From G965207335 sp965207335 (GTDB lineage Bacteria > Pseudomonadota > Gammaproteobacteria > PS1 > Pseudothioglobaceae), in the NCBI GenBank assembly GCA_965207335.1, contig OZ242267.1, positions 1,550,001-1,614,000 on the forward strand: 64,000 nt of DNA. Direction: 5' to 3'. The first letter of the stretch is position 1; each line of letters opens with the position of its first letter. The translations under genes were made by a program, and so were the position numbers. Below are positions 45,270 through 53,160 of the stretch, one piece after another. The notes under the pieces are model-generated. The model was not told the DNA's origin. It did not search any database and saw only the letters and a program-made list of their open reading frames with translations.

Positions 45270-45785
45270 TTCAATAAAATCTAAATCTATTTGAATATTA
45301 ATTCCGCTTAATAATTCTAACAATTTAGGTATAGCTAAAAAAACCCCGCTTAGACAAACAGAAATTGCCTCAGGTTTCCCCGGTAAATTAATAATAATGC
45401 TTTTACCTCTTGTACCTGCTACTTGCCGTGATAATATTGCAGTAGGGACTGTTATTAATGATACTGCTCGCATTTGTTGGGCAAAACCATCATATATTCT
45501 ATCACAAACCTGTATTGTAGCTTCAGGGGTTACATCTCTTGGTGTAGGACCCGTGCCTCCTGTTGTTAAAACTATATCACAGCCTAATTCATCTGTTAAT
45601 TCTTTTAATTTAGCAATGATTTTATCTTTTTCATCAGGCACTATTTTAGTAATAATACTATGAGGAGATAATATTGCATTTTGTATCCATTCTACCATTG
45701 CAGGACCGCCAATATCTTTATAATCGCCCGTATATGCTCTATCTGATATAGTTAAAAAACCAATTGTGGTTTTAGTATTTTTCAT
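45255..45785 (-). CDS. mogA: Molybdopterin adenylyltransferase MogA
   Basis: 176 residues. Adenylylates molybdopterin before molybdate insertion. Motifs: IGFLTISDRAYTGDYKDIGG, TTGGTGPTPRDVTPEAT (74-90) and VPTAILSRQVAGTRGKSIIINLPG. Compared with E. coli MogA (195 residues) the C-terminus is short; the last codons (KTFA, stop) are the terminal repeat of a MITE, so the original end was replaced by the insertion. The catalytic fold appears intact. Confidence 0.92.
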   Translation of the reverse strand: MKNTKTTIGFLTISDRAYTGDYKDIGGPAMVEWIQNAILSPHSIITKIVPDEKDKIIAKLKELTDELGCDIVLTTGGTGPTPRDVTPEATIQVCDRIYDGFAQQMRAVSLITVPTAILSRQVAGTRGKSIIINLPGKPEAISVCLSGVFLAIPKLLELLSGINIQIDLDFIEKTFA

Positions 45786-45900
45786 AAAAGATATTATTAC
45801 ATAATATTAGAGCATTACATAATAGTTTTTGGGTCTTAACTAGTTAAGGATATTATTATTTCAAATTCTAACTTGTTATTTTAGGTACTTTTTTATATAT

Positions 45901-46017
45901 CGTCATTGCGAACACTGCTTTTTAGTGTGTGGCAATCTTAGGCAAAATACTGGTACTATATTACATCGCTTTTGTAAGATGAGATTGCCACGCTTTTTAC
46001 AAAAGCTCGCAATGACG
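45901..46017. repeat. Palindromic P element, full copy 1
   Basis: 117 bp, CGTCATTGCGA at one end and CTCGCAATGACG at the other, with TGTGTGGCAATCT and GAGATTGCCACG inside: an imperfect long palindrome of the widely distributed CGTCATTGCGA type. Confidence 0.8.
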
Positions 46018-46525
46018 GTGGGTATAATTCTAACTTGTTATTGTGGGTACTTTTTTTAATTACACCGCATTACAACCAATACATAAAACAAATATCTCAC
46101 GATAAAAATATACCTTACAAGCAAAATGTCTATATGGGGAGTTTGAGGGGCGGTTGTACAGTAACTGTAATACGGAAACTAGTTCCGCCCCTCAATTAAA
46201 AAACAAGTAAATATAGTTAATATGCACTGAATAACCTGTAATTGCTGTTAGGGGTTTGGGGATATTCCCCAAAGTAAGCTTTGCTTACTATTTTAGGTAC
46301 TTTTTTTAAATTACACCGCATTTGTAGCACGAGATTGCCACGCCTTTATCAAGTCTCGCAATGACGATGGGTATAATTCTAACTTGTTATTGTTGGTGCT
46401 TTTTTAAAATCACACCGCAAATATCTCACGACAAAAATATACCTTACAAGCACAATGTCTATATGGGGAGTTTGAGGGGTAGTTGTACAGTAACTGTAAT
46501 GAAAAAACTAGTTCTGCCCCTAATG

Positions 46526-46689
46526 GAGACCTTTGCACAAACATGAATAATCATCAGAACCCCGCTTTCCACTCACTTGATAATTTTTATTAAACCAGCT
46601 TTAGAACAACTAGGTCAGGCTTGATAAAATATCATCAATTAAGCAAAAATCAGAATTCTGCTAATCATCTCTATTTATGCAAAGATCTC
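46526..46689. mobile_element. MITE, 164-bp form, inside the array
   Basis: GAGACCTTTGCA to TGCAAAGATCTC. Same length and interior as 45106-45269, including TAGAACAACTAGGTCAGG. Confidence 0.85.
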
Positions 46690-46987
46690 TAATAAAAAAA
46701 CAATTGCTGTTAGGGGTTTGGGGATATTCCCCAAAGTAAGCTTTGCTTACTATTTTAGGTACTTTTTTTAAATCACATCGCTTTTGTAGCACGAGATTGC
46801 CACGCCTTTATCAAGTCTCGCAATGACGATGGGTATAATTCTAACTTGTTATTGTTGGTGCTTTTTTAAAATCACACCGCAAATATCTCACGACAAAAAT
46901 ATACCTTACAAGCACAATGTCTATATGGGGAGTTTGAGGGGCTGTTGTACGGTAACTGTAATACGAAAACTAGTTCTGCCCCTAATG

Positions 46988-47094
46988 GAGACCTTTGCAC
47001 AAACATGAATAATCATCAGAACCCCGCTTTCCACTCACTTACATTAAGCAAAAATCAGAGCTCTGCTAATCATCTCTATTTATGCAAAGATCTC
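46988..47094. mobile_element. MITE, 107-bp deleted form, copy 1
   Basis: Same termini, but the internal segment between CACTCACTT and ATTAAGCAAAAATC is missing. Placed between R and Q modules like the 164-bp copy. Confidence 0.85.
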
Positions 47095-48000
47095 TAATAA
47101 AAAAACAATTGCTGTTAGGGGTTTGGGGATATTCCCCAAAGTAAGCTTTGCTTACTATTCTTGGTACTTTTTTAATCGACATTTGGCATAATTCCAATTC
47201 GTTATTGTTAGTGCTTTTTTAAAATCACACCGCGAATGTCTCACTACAAAAATATAAATTACAAGCAAAATGTCTATATGGGGAGTTTGAGGGGCGGTTG
47301 TACAGTGAATTGTAATGAAGGAATTAGTTCTGCCCCTCAATTAAAAAAACAAGCAAATATAGTTAATATGCATTGAATAGCCTGTAATTGCTGTTAGGGG
47401 TTTGGGGATATTCCCCAAAGTAAGCTTTGCTTACTATTTTAGGTACTTTTTTTAAATTACACCGCATTTGTAGCACGAGATTGCCACGCCTTTATCAAGT
47501 CTCGCAATGACGATGGGTATAATTCTAACTTGTTATTGTTGGTGCTTTTTTAAAATCACACCGCAAATATCTCACGACAAAAATATAAATTACAAGCAAA
47601 ATGTCTATATGGGGAGTTTGAGGGGCTGTTGTACAGTGAATTGTAATGAAGGAATTAGTTCTGCCCCTCAATTAAAAAACAATAAAAACAACTTAACACA
47701 AACTAAACAACCTGTAATTGCTGTTAGGGGTTTGGGGATATTCCCCAAAGTAAGCTTTGCTTACTATTATGGGTACTTTTTTAAATCACATCGCTTTTGT
47801 AGCACGAGATTGCCACGCCTTTATCAAGTCTCGCAATGACGATGGGTATAATTCCAATTCGTTATTGTTGGTGCTTTTTTAAAATCACACCGCGAATATC
47901 TCACAACAAAAATATACCTTACAAGCACAATGTCTATATGGGGTGTTTGAGGGGCTGTTGTACGGTAACTGTAATACGAAAACTAGTTCTGCCCCTAATG

Positions 48001-48107
48001 GAGACCTTTGCACAAACATGAATAATCATCAGAACCCCGCTTTCCACTCACTTACATTAAGCAAAAATCAGAGCTCTGCTAATCATCTCTATTTATGCAA
48101 AGATCTC
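48001..48107. mobile_element. MITE, 107-bp deleted form, copy 2
   Basis: Essentially identical to 46988-47094, including flanks (CCCCTAATG before, TAATAAAAAAACAATTGC after), so it was copied with its surroundings rather than inserted separately. Confidence 0.85.
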
Positions 48108-48522
48108 TAATAAAAAAACAATTGCTGTTAGGGGTTTGGGGATATTCCCCAAAGTGAGCTTTGCTTACTATTTTAGGTACTTTTTTTAAATTACACAGCA
48201 TTTGCAAGACGAGATTGCCACGCCTTTATCAAGTCTCGCAATGACGGTTAGTATAATTCCAATTCGTTATTCTGGGTACTTTTTTAAAATCACACCACAA
48301 ATATCTCACGATAAAAATATACCTTACAAGCAAAATGTCTATATGGGGAGTTTGAGGGGCGGTTGTACAGTAACTGTAATACGGAAACTAGTTCCGCCCC
48401 TCAATTAAAAAACAAGTAAATATAGTTAATATGCACTAAACAACCTGTAATTGCTGTTAGGGGTTTGGGGATATTCCCCAAAGTAAGCTTTGCTTACTAT
48501 TTTAGGTATTTTTTTTATGTAT

Positions 48523-48639
48523 CGTCATTGCGAACACTGTTTTTTAGTGTGTGGCAATCTCAGGTAATTATACTGGTACTAATTATACCGTGTTTGCAAG
48601 ACGAGATTGCCACGCCTTTTACAAAGTCTCGCAATGACG
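48523..48639. repeat. Palindromic P element, full copy 2
   Basis: 117 bp, same ends as the copy at 45901-46017, in the same orientation. Confidence 0.8.
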
Positions 48640-48686
48640 ATGGGTATAATTCCAATTCGTTATTCTGGGTACTTTTTTTTATGTAT

Positions 48687-48753
48687 CGTCATTGCGAACA
48701 CTGTTTTTTAGTGTGTGGCAATCTCACGCCTTTTACAAAGTCTCGCAATGACG
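48687..48753. repeat. Palindromic P element, 67-bp deleted copy
   Basis: Same ends; the central 50 bp are missing. It lies just 13 bp from the folK stop. Confidence 0.8.
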
Positions 48754-48765
48754 GTGGGTATAATT

Positions 48766-49296
48766 CTAATTCTTAATTCTTGGTATTTTTTTTACACTAT
48801 AATTATTTGGATATTCTTTTATATTTTCACAATCAATATAATTAACTAAATCACTAACTATACCAACATTAGTAATAACTAAACTTGGAGCTATATCAGC
48901 AAGTGGTTTTAGTACAAAGCTTCTATTTTGTATTTCTGGATGAGGTATAGTTAAGTTAGTGCTATTTATAACCTCATTATCAAACAGCAATATATCTAAA
49001 TCAATAGTTCTAGAACCCCATTTTTTCTCTCTAACTCTATGTTGTTGTACTTCAATTTCTTGGCATATTATTAATAAATCATATGCAGAAAGATTAGTTT
49101 TTATCTTAACGACAGCATTATAAAAATCTGGCAAAGGCATATTTAACAAAGGCTTAGATAAGTATAATTTAGATAAGTCAATTATAAATATATTTTCGTT
49201 ATTATCCAGAGATATTAAGGCTTGTTTAATTTGTTGTTTAGGATTGTTTAAGTTAGAGCCTAAGCCTATATAGGCATAGGATAATTTATTAGTCAT
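48766..49296 (-). CDS. folK: 2-amino-4-hydroxy-6-hydroxymethyldihydropteridine pyrophosphokinase
   Basis: 176 residues. Transfers pyrophosphate from ATP to hydroxymethyl-dihydropterin in folate synthesis. Motifs: AYIGLGSNLNNPKQQI, FYNAVVKIKT, CQEIEVQQHRVREKKWGSR in pattern, RTIDLDILLF and IPHPEIQNRSFVLKPLADI. The last nine or so residues (VKKIPRIKN) come from sequence that aligns with the flanking repeat array, so the native C-terminus has been replaced or extended; the enzyme core ends well before this. Confidence 0.93.
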   Translation of the reverse strand: MTNKLSYAYIGLGSNLNNPKQQIKQALISLDNNENIFIIDLSKLYLSKPLLNMPLPDFYNAVVKIKTNLSAYDLLIICQEIEVQQHRVREKKWGSRTIDLDILLFDNEVINSTNLTIPHPEIQNRSFVLKPLADIAPSLVITNVGIVSDLVNYIDCENIKEYPNNYSVKKIPRIKN

Positions 49297-49390
49297 TAAT
49301 ATATTTTAATGGTCTTGAGCTACTAAATGTATTAAAAGGAGAGGGGAAATAATATCATATAGTAGCTCAATAATTATATTATACATTAAA

Positions 49391-49426
49391 ATAATATTAT
49401 AATATTATTATATTATAATATTTTTT
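49391..49426 (-). terminator. AT-only hairpin next to tRNA-Phe
   Basis: Perfect 13-bp arms AATATTATAATAT (49393-49405) and ATATTATAATATT (49410-49422), loop TATT. Downstream of tRNA-Phe on its strand. All-A/T stem, so a weak terminator at best. Confidence 0.35.
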
Positions 49427-49433
49427 ATAAACA

Positions 49434-49509
49434 TGGTGGCCAAACCTAGAATTGAACTAGGGACACAGGGATTTTCAGTCCCTTGCTCTACCGACTGAGC
49501 TATTTGGCC
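49434..49509 (-). tRNA. tRNA-Phe (GAA)
   Basis: 76 bases on the minus strand with CCA. GGCCAAA acceptor start, D arm GCTCAGTCGGTAGAGC, anticodon loop in GGGACTGAAAATCCC (GAA), T arm GTTCAATTC. It marks the edge of the conjugative element, although that lies on the 5' side of the tRNA. Confidence 0.96.
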
Positions 49510-49672
49510 ATAATCCGTTGATAAAGCAATCATTTTACTTTAAAAATTCTTAATGAATTAAATTTTATTGGGTTTTTGTAAGTTATTAAAAAAATAATTC
49601 AATAAAAAAAATATAAATTATATATTAAAAAAAATATATTTTTGTGATTTTTTATAAATATTTAGAATAAAT

Positions 49673-50032
49673 ATGAAAAAATTTAGCAGCGTTATTGATT
49701 TTGATTATTTTATAATTCAAGAAAATTATTTAAAAAGGATTAACTTTTTAAGTGGTTACTTAAAACAAATCATCCAAACATTAAATTGCTTAAATGATAA
49801 AAAAAGCAAAAAAGTAATTATAGATTATTCAAATCTATTACTTAAATATGCTATTCATATTAGCGATTCAAAATATGCCAAGCCAAAATCAATAATTATA
49901 ACTAAACAAGATGTTAAAAAAATCAAAGGCAGAGTGCTGGGAGAGGTTGCACAAATACTATTATGTATAGAATTTGAGCTTAATTGTTGTGCAAACATAT
50001 TTAAAGAACATAAAAAATGGTTAAACAATTAA
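49673..50032 (+). CDS. Hypothetical helical protein at the head of the T4SS operon
   Basis: 119 residues, unrecognised. Predominantly helical, Lys/Asn/Ile-rich, with a Cys pair (NCC) near 104-106; no signal peptide or membrane helix. The region upstream (49510-49672) is extremely AT-rich and may hold the operon promoter. The next gene starts 15 bp later. Presumably an accessory of the element; no function can be assigned. Confidence 0.6.
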   Translation: MKKFSSVIDFDYFIIQENYLKRINFLSGYLKQIIQTLNCLNDKKSKKVIIDYSNLLLKYAIHISDSKYAKPKSIIITKQDVKKIKGRVLGEVAQILLCIEFELNCCANIFKEHKKWLNN

Positions 50033-50046
50033 TAAAAGGAGAAAAA

Positions 50047-50349
50047 ATGAGAATTATAAATTTTAGAGAATTATCAAATTATTTATTATTATTTATAGTT
50101 GTATTTTTAATGTTTGCAATAGCATTTGATAGTTATGCAGCTACGGATGTTTTTAATAAAGCAATAACAAAATTAACAGAAGTAGATACTGGGCTTAGAA
50201 CTATTTTTTATTCCGTAGCAGGCATTGCAGGAATTGTTTTATCTGGATTTTGTTTGAAAGGCAAAGTGCAATGGAATGTATTTTTAGTTTATTTATTTGG
50301 TGTTTTTTTCGTTAGCGTAATCGGAGAAATTATTAATTTTTTAAAATAA
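50047..50349 (+). CDS. virB2: VirB2-like T4SS pilin
   Basis: 100 residues from the ATG at 50047, which has AAAAGGAG seven bases upstream; an upstream in-frame ATG has no such site. Signal peptide with cleavage likely at SYA-A, then two hydrophobic helices (FYSVAGIAGIVLSGFCL; NVFLVYLFGVFFVSVIGEII) separated by a short basic turn, as in VirB2/TrbC pilins. Directly followed by virB3 and virB4, which supports the call. Confidence 0.8.
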   Translation: MRIINFRELSNYLLLFIVVFLMFAIAFDSYAATDVFNKAITKLTEVDTGLRTIFYSVAGIAGIVLSGFCLKGKVQWNVFLVYLFGVFFVSVIGEIINFLK

Positions 50350-50634
50350 ATGAAAACAACAATTATTTATTCAACACTAACAAAACCTGAGTTAATAATG
50401 GGAATTAGCAAGGATTCATTTCCATTTATAGCTATTCCATTTACACTATTCTTGCTAATAAAAGCATTTTGGGACATATCTTTAATATATATAGTTTTAT
50501 TTTTGTTGGTGATTTATGGAATTTTATGGCTTGCAACTTATATTGATCCTTTTTATTTTGCAATATTAAATAAATTCAATACTATGAAAACTAAAAAATT
50601 TACTAAAAATAAAGGTAATAAATATGATTGCTGA
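50350..50634 (+). CDS. virB3: VirB3-like inner-membrane T4SS protein
   Basis: 94 residues, starting immediately after the virB2 stop. N-terminal LTKPELIMGISKDSF is the typical VirB3 opening (LTRPPM..GV); two adjacent hydrophobic helices follow; DPFYFAILNKF near the C-terminus matches the family. Ends 11 bp inside virB4. In some systems VirB3 and VirB4 are fused, consistent with their coupling here. Confidence 0.82.
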   Translation: MKTTIIYSTLTKPELIMGISKDSFPFIAIPFTLFLLIKAFWDISLIYIVLFLLVIYGILWLATYIDPFYFAILNKFNTMKTKKFTKNKGNKYDC

Positions 50635-52903
50635 ACTAAAACATTATCCTGAGACTGCTATTAGCAACAGATTTAATCTTGCTGGGCTAACAGAATGTAG
50701 TAATTATGCTATTACTAGAAATGGGCAACTAGTAGCAACATTGCAACTTACTAATAGCATAAGCGATAAATTAGACCATAGTTTATATGAGCAATTATTT
50801 TACACTCGCAAGCAAGCTTTTGATTTATTAGATGAAAATATTACATTCTCAATACATTCAATCAGGATGCCAAAAACCGTAATAAACAACAATCAAATTA
50901 AAAATACAACTATAAATAAAATAAACAATATTTGGAATGAACAATTTACCCATTCATTTGAAACTAGATATTTTTTAATAATCACAACCCAAGACGATAA
51001 ATTTTTAGCAAAAACAATTAAAAAGCAACAATACATTGATATAAATAAGTTAGAACAAATAAACACTGTTGTTGATGAACTGAAACAAAGACTACACCAA
51101 TACGGACTAAAACTACTTATAAACAACGAAATAATAAATTATTGGTCAAACAGACTTAATTGTAATTGCAACACAGCTAAAGTTAATACAGCAACATATT
51201 TATTTGATGACTATATTTTTAATATTGATTTATTCTTTCCTTTTAAGAAAAATTATTTTGAAATAAATAACTCTGGTAATAATAAATATAGTTGCATATT
51301 AAGCATAAAGGCTTATCCGAGCGAAACATCTTATAACTTATTCAGTGATATTCAAGCATTACCTATAGAATTTTCAATTTATCAGCATTATGAGGTTGAA
51401 CCGTTGCAAAAATCTTTAAAAAATATTAATGACAGAATAAATAGAATTATTAATATATCTAAATTTAATCAAATGGCACTTACAGAATTACAAACACTGC
51501 AAGAAAAATTACAAAATGACGAAGTAAAACTATACAAACAAGTATGGTATATACAAGTTTTTGCTAATTCTTTAGAGCAATTAAATAATAATGCCTTAAG
51601 AATACAAACAACTATTGAAAGACGCAACCTACTAATACTAAGAGAAACTAAAAATACTGAGCTTGCATTCTGGTCAATATTCCCAGGCCATGAAAATTTA
51701 AGAATAAGAAAATATCAAATAACAAGCGATAACTTAGCACACTTTGTTACTTTCAGCTCAGACAACTCAGGTTTAGCTAGCTGTAGTTGGGGTCTGCATC
51801 CAGTAGCTAAATTTTATACAGAAAGTGGTGCTTTATATAATTTTGCCTTTCACGAATCAACAGATACTAACGCACTTTGTAACACTATTGTAATTGGTGG
51901 CTCGGGCATAGGTAAAACAACCTTAATAAGTTTTTTATTGGCTCAATGTATGAAGTTTGATAATTTTAAAGTTATGTGTTTTGATAGGGGGTTTGGTTTA
52001 AGAATTTTTGCCGATTTTGTAAATGGCTCTTATATGGATTTTAGTAATAAAAAGCAAAAAATCAATCCTTTACAGTTAGATGAAAAATATCGTTCATTTT
52101 TACAAAAATGGCTAATAGATCTATTAGGCAAAAGTGATGATGAGGCATTAGAGGTTATCAATGATGCACTTAATTCTTTGTATGAGTTAGATAAAAACCA
52201 AAGAAACCTAAATAACATAAAAACCAGTTTTGGCAAAAAAACAAAAAATTCTATTCGTTCAGCACTAGAAACTTGGCTACCAGATGGAGCCAATGGATCT
52301 TATTTTAATGGTGATACAGATGCACTAGATTTTAGCAAATCATTTGTATTTTTTGACACCACGATAATCTTAGACAATCCAAGCGTATTAGGAGCATTAG
52401 CAGATTATTTATTTTTTAGACTTAAAACACAAATTTTAGATAATAGCTGTCCTTACGCTATATTTGTTGATGAGCTTAATAAATATTTGGCATCTAAACA
52501 GTTTGCACCTAAATTAAAAGAAACAGCAGAGGAAATACGCAAAACTAACGGTGTGTTAATAATGGCAATACAATCAGCAGCAGTGCTACTTGAGAATCAA
52601 ACATTTAAAGAAATGCAGGACAATATAGCCACTTATATATTATTCCCCTCAAAAGATGCGGACCCTAAATATTACATGGATGGACTTGGATTAAATACAG
52701 CAGAGTTTAATTGGATAAAAACCACAGGTGCTAGGCAGGTAATGGTTAAAAAGAAAAATGCACCAACGGTTGTTTTAAATATAGATTTATCAATATTAGG
52801 TAAATATTTACGAGTATTTAATTCATCAAGTGATGCTGTAAATAAACAGCAAGGACTTAAAAAAATTAATCCAGATAACTGGGAGGATGGGTATTTACAA
52901 TGA
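50624..52903 (+). CDS. virB4: VirB4 T4SS ATPase
   Basis: 759 residues. Conjugative assembly ATPase. N-terminal CagE/TrbE/VirB-like domain, then RecA-like ATPase with Walker A GGSGIGKTTL (about 424-433), Walker B YAIFVDELNKY (about 611-621) and a downstream conserved EIRKTNGVLIMAIQSAA. Energises pilus assembly and substrate transfer at the inner membrane. Overlaps virB3 and, by ATGA, the following gene. Confidence 0.95.
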   Translation: MIAELKHYPETAISNRFNLAGLTECSNYAITRNGQLVATLQLTNSISDKLDHSLYEQLFYTRKQAFDLLDENITFSIHSIRMPKTVINNNQIKNTTINKINNIWNEQFTHSFETRYFLIITTQDDKFLAKTIKKQQYIDINKLEQINTVVDELKQRLHQYGLKLLINNEIINYWSNRLNCNCNTAKVNTATYLFDDYIFNIDLFFPFKKNYFEINNSGNNKYSCILSIKAYPSETSYNLFSDIQALPIEFSIYQHYEVEPLQKSLKNINDRINRIINISKFNQMALTELQTLQEKLQNDEVKLYKQVWYIQVFANSLEQLNNNALRIQTTIERRNLLILRETKNTELAFWSIFPGHENLRIRKYQITSDNLAHFVTFSSDNSGLASCSWGLHPVAKFYTESGALYNFAFHESTDTNALCNTIVIGGSGIGKTTLISFLLAQCMKFDNFKVMCFDRGFGLRIFADFVNGSYMDFSNKKQKINPLQLDEKYRSFLQKWLIDLLGKSDDEALEVINDALNSLYELDKNQRNLNNIKTSFGKKTKNSIRSALETWLPDGANGSYFNGDTDALDFSKSFVFFDTTIILDNPSVLGALADYLFFRLKTQILDNSCPYAIFVDELNKYLASKQFAPKLKETAEEIRKTNGVLIMAIQSAAVLLENQTFKEMQDNIATYILFPSKDADPKYYMDGLGLNTAEFNWIKTTGARQVMVKKKNAPTVVLNIDLSILGKYLRVFNSSSDAVNKQQGLKKINPDNWEDGYLQ

Positions 52904-53151
52904 AAATAACAATTAAACACAAAATAATTAAAACAGCTAATAATAATTATCAAATTGCTATGACAATTAATAGAACTAAATTGTTATTTGCCGGGGTATT
53001 TGATAACAAAAAATATGCAGAATACATAGCAAATACAACTAAGTTAAAAATTAAAGATTTTATTAAAAAGTGTATTAATAACAATAGCGATAATGGGTTT
53101 AATACTGCTGTTGAAATATTTTTACAAAACAATACAACATTACTAAATTAA
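52900..53151 (+). CDS. Small hypothetical protein
   Basis: 83 residues, unrecognised. Its ATG overlaps the virB4 stop by four bases, so it is translated with virB4. No signal or membrane segment; the segment YQIAMTINRTKLLFAGVFDN has an alternating strand look. Possibly a small DNA-binding or regulatory protein of the element, which is inference only. Confidence 0.55.
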   Translation: MKITIKHKIIKTANNNYQIAMTINRTKLLFAGVFDNKKYAEYIANTTKLKIKDFIKKCINNNSDNGFNTAVEIFLQNNTTLLN

Positions 53152-53160
53152 GGGGCAAAA

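Larger units (their letters stand above)
45865..48795. repeat. Composite array of nested palindromic repeats and MITEs
   Basis: About 2.9 kb with no credible gene between mogA and folK. Three recurring modules, about seven rounds. Q: TTTGGGGATATTCCCCAAA plus AAGTAAGCTTTGCTTACT, at 46240, 46703, 47109, 47391, 47717, 48121 and 48453. P: whole or half palindromes ending CTCGCAATGACG. R: GTCTATATGGGGAGTTTGAG followed by a GAGGGGCGG/CCGCCCCTC hairpin, near 46125, 46458, 46918, 47272, 47606, 47931 and 48335. Rounds are about 282-332 bp without, and 404-463 bp with, a MITE between R and Q. The small ORFs here (61 residues, MTMGIIL...) are readings of the repeat and lack any family resemblance. Looks like serial segmental duplication. 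Confidence 0.88.

Noticed and set aside
37498..48107. Full insertion sequences at the GAGACCTTTGCA termini
   Set aside because: Elements are 75-164 bp with no transposase frame, so they are non-autonomous MITEs.
46361..48408. Several 61-110-residue ORFs (MTMGIILTCYCWCFFKITPQ...) in the repeat array
   Set aside because: They are the same repeat module read several times, cross hairpins, have no ribosome-binding sites and resemble no family.
45865..48795. CRISPR array
   Set aside because: Repeat units are long, mixed in length and not separated by unique spacers of constant size; no cas genes.
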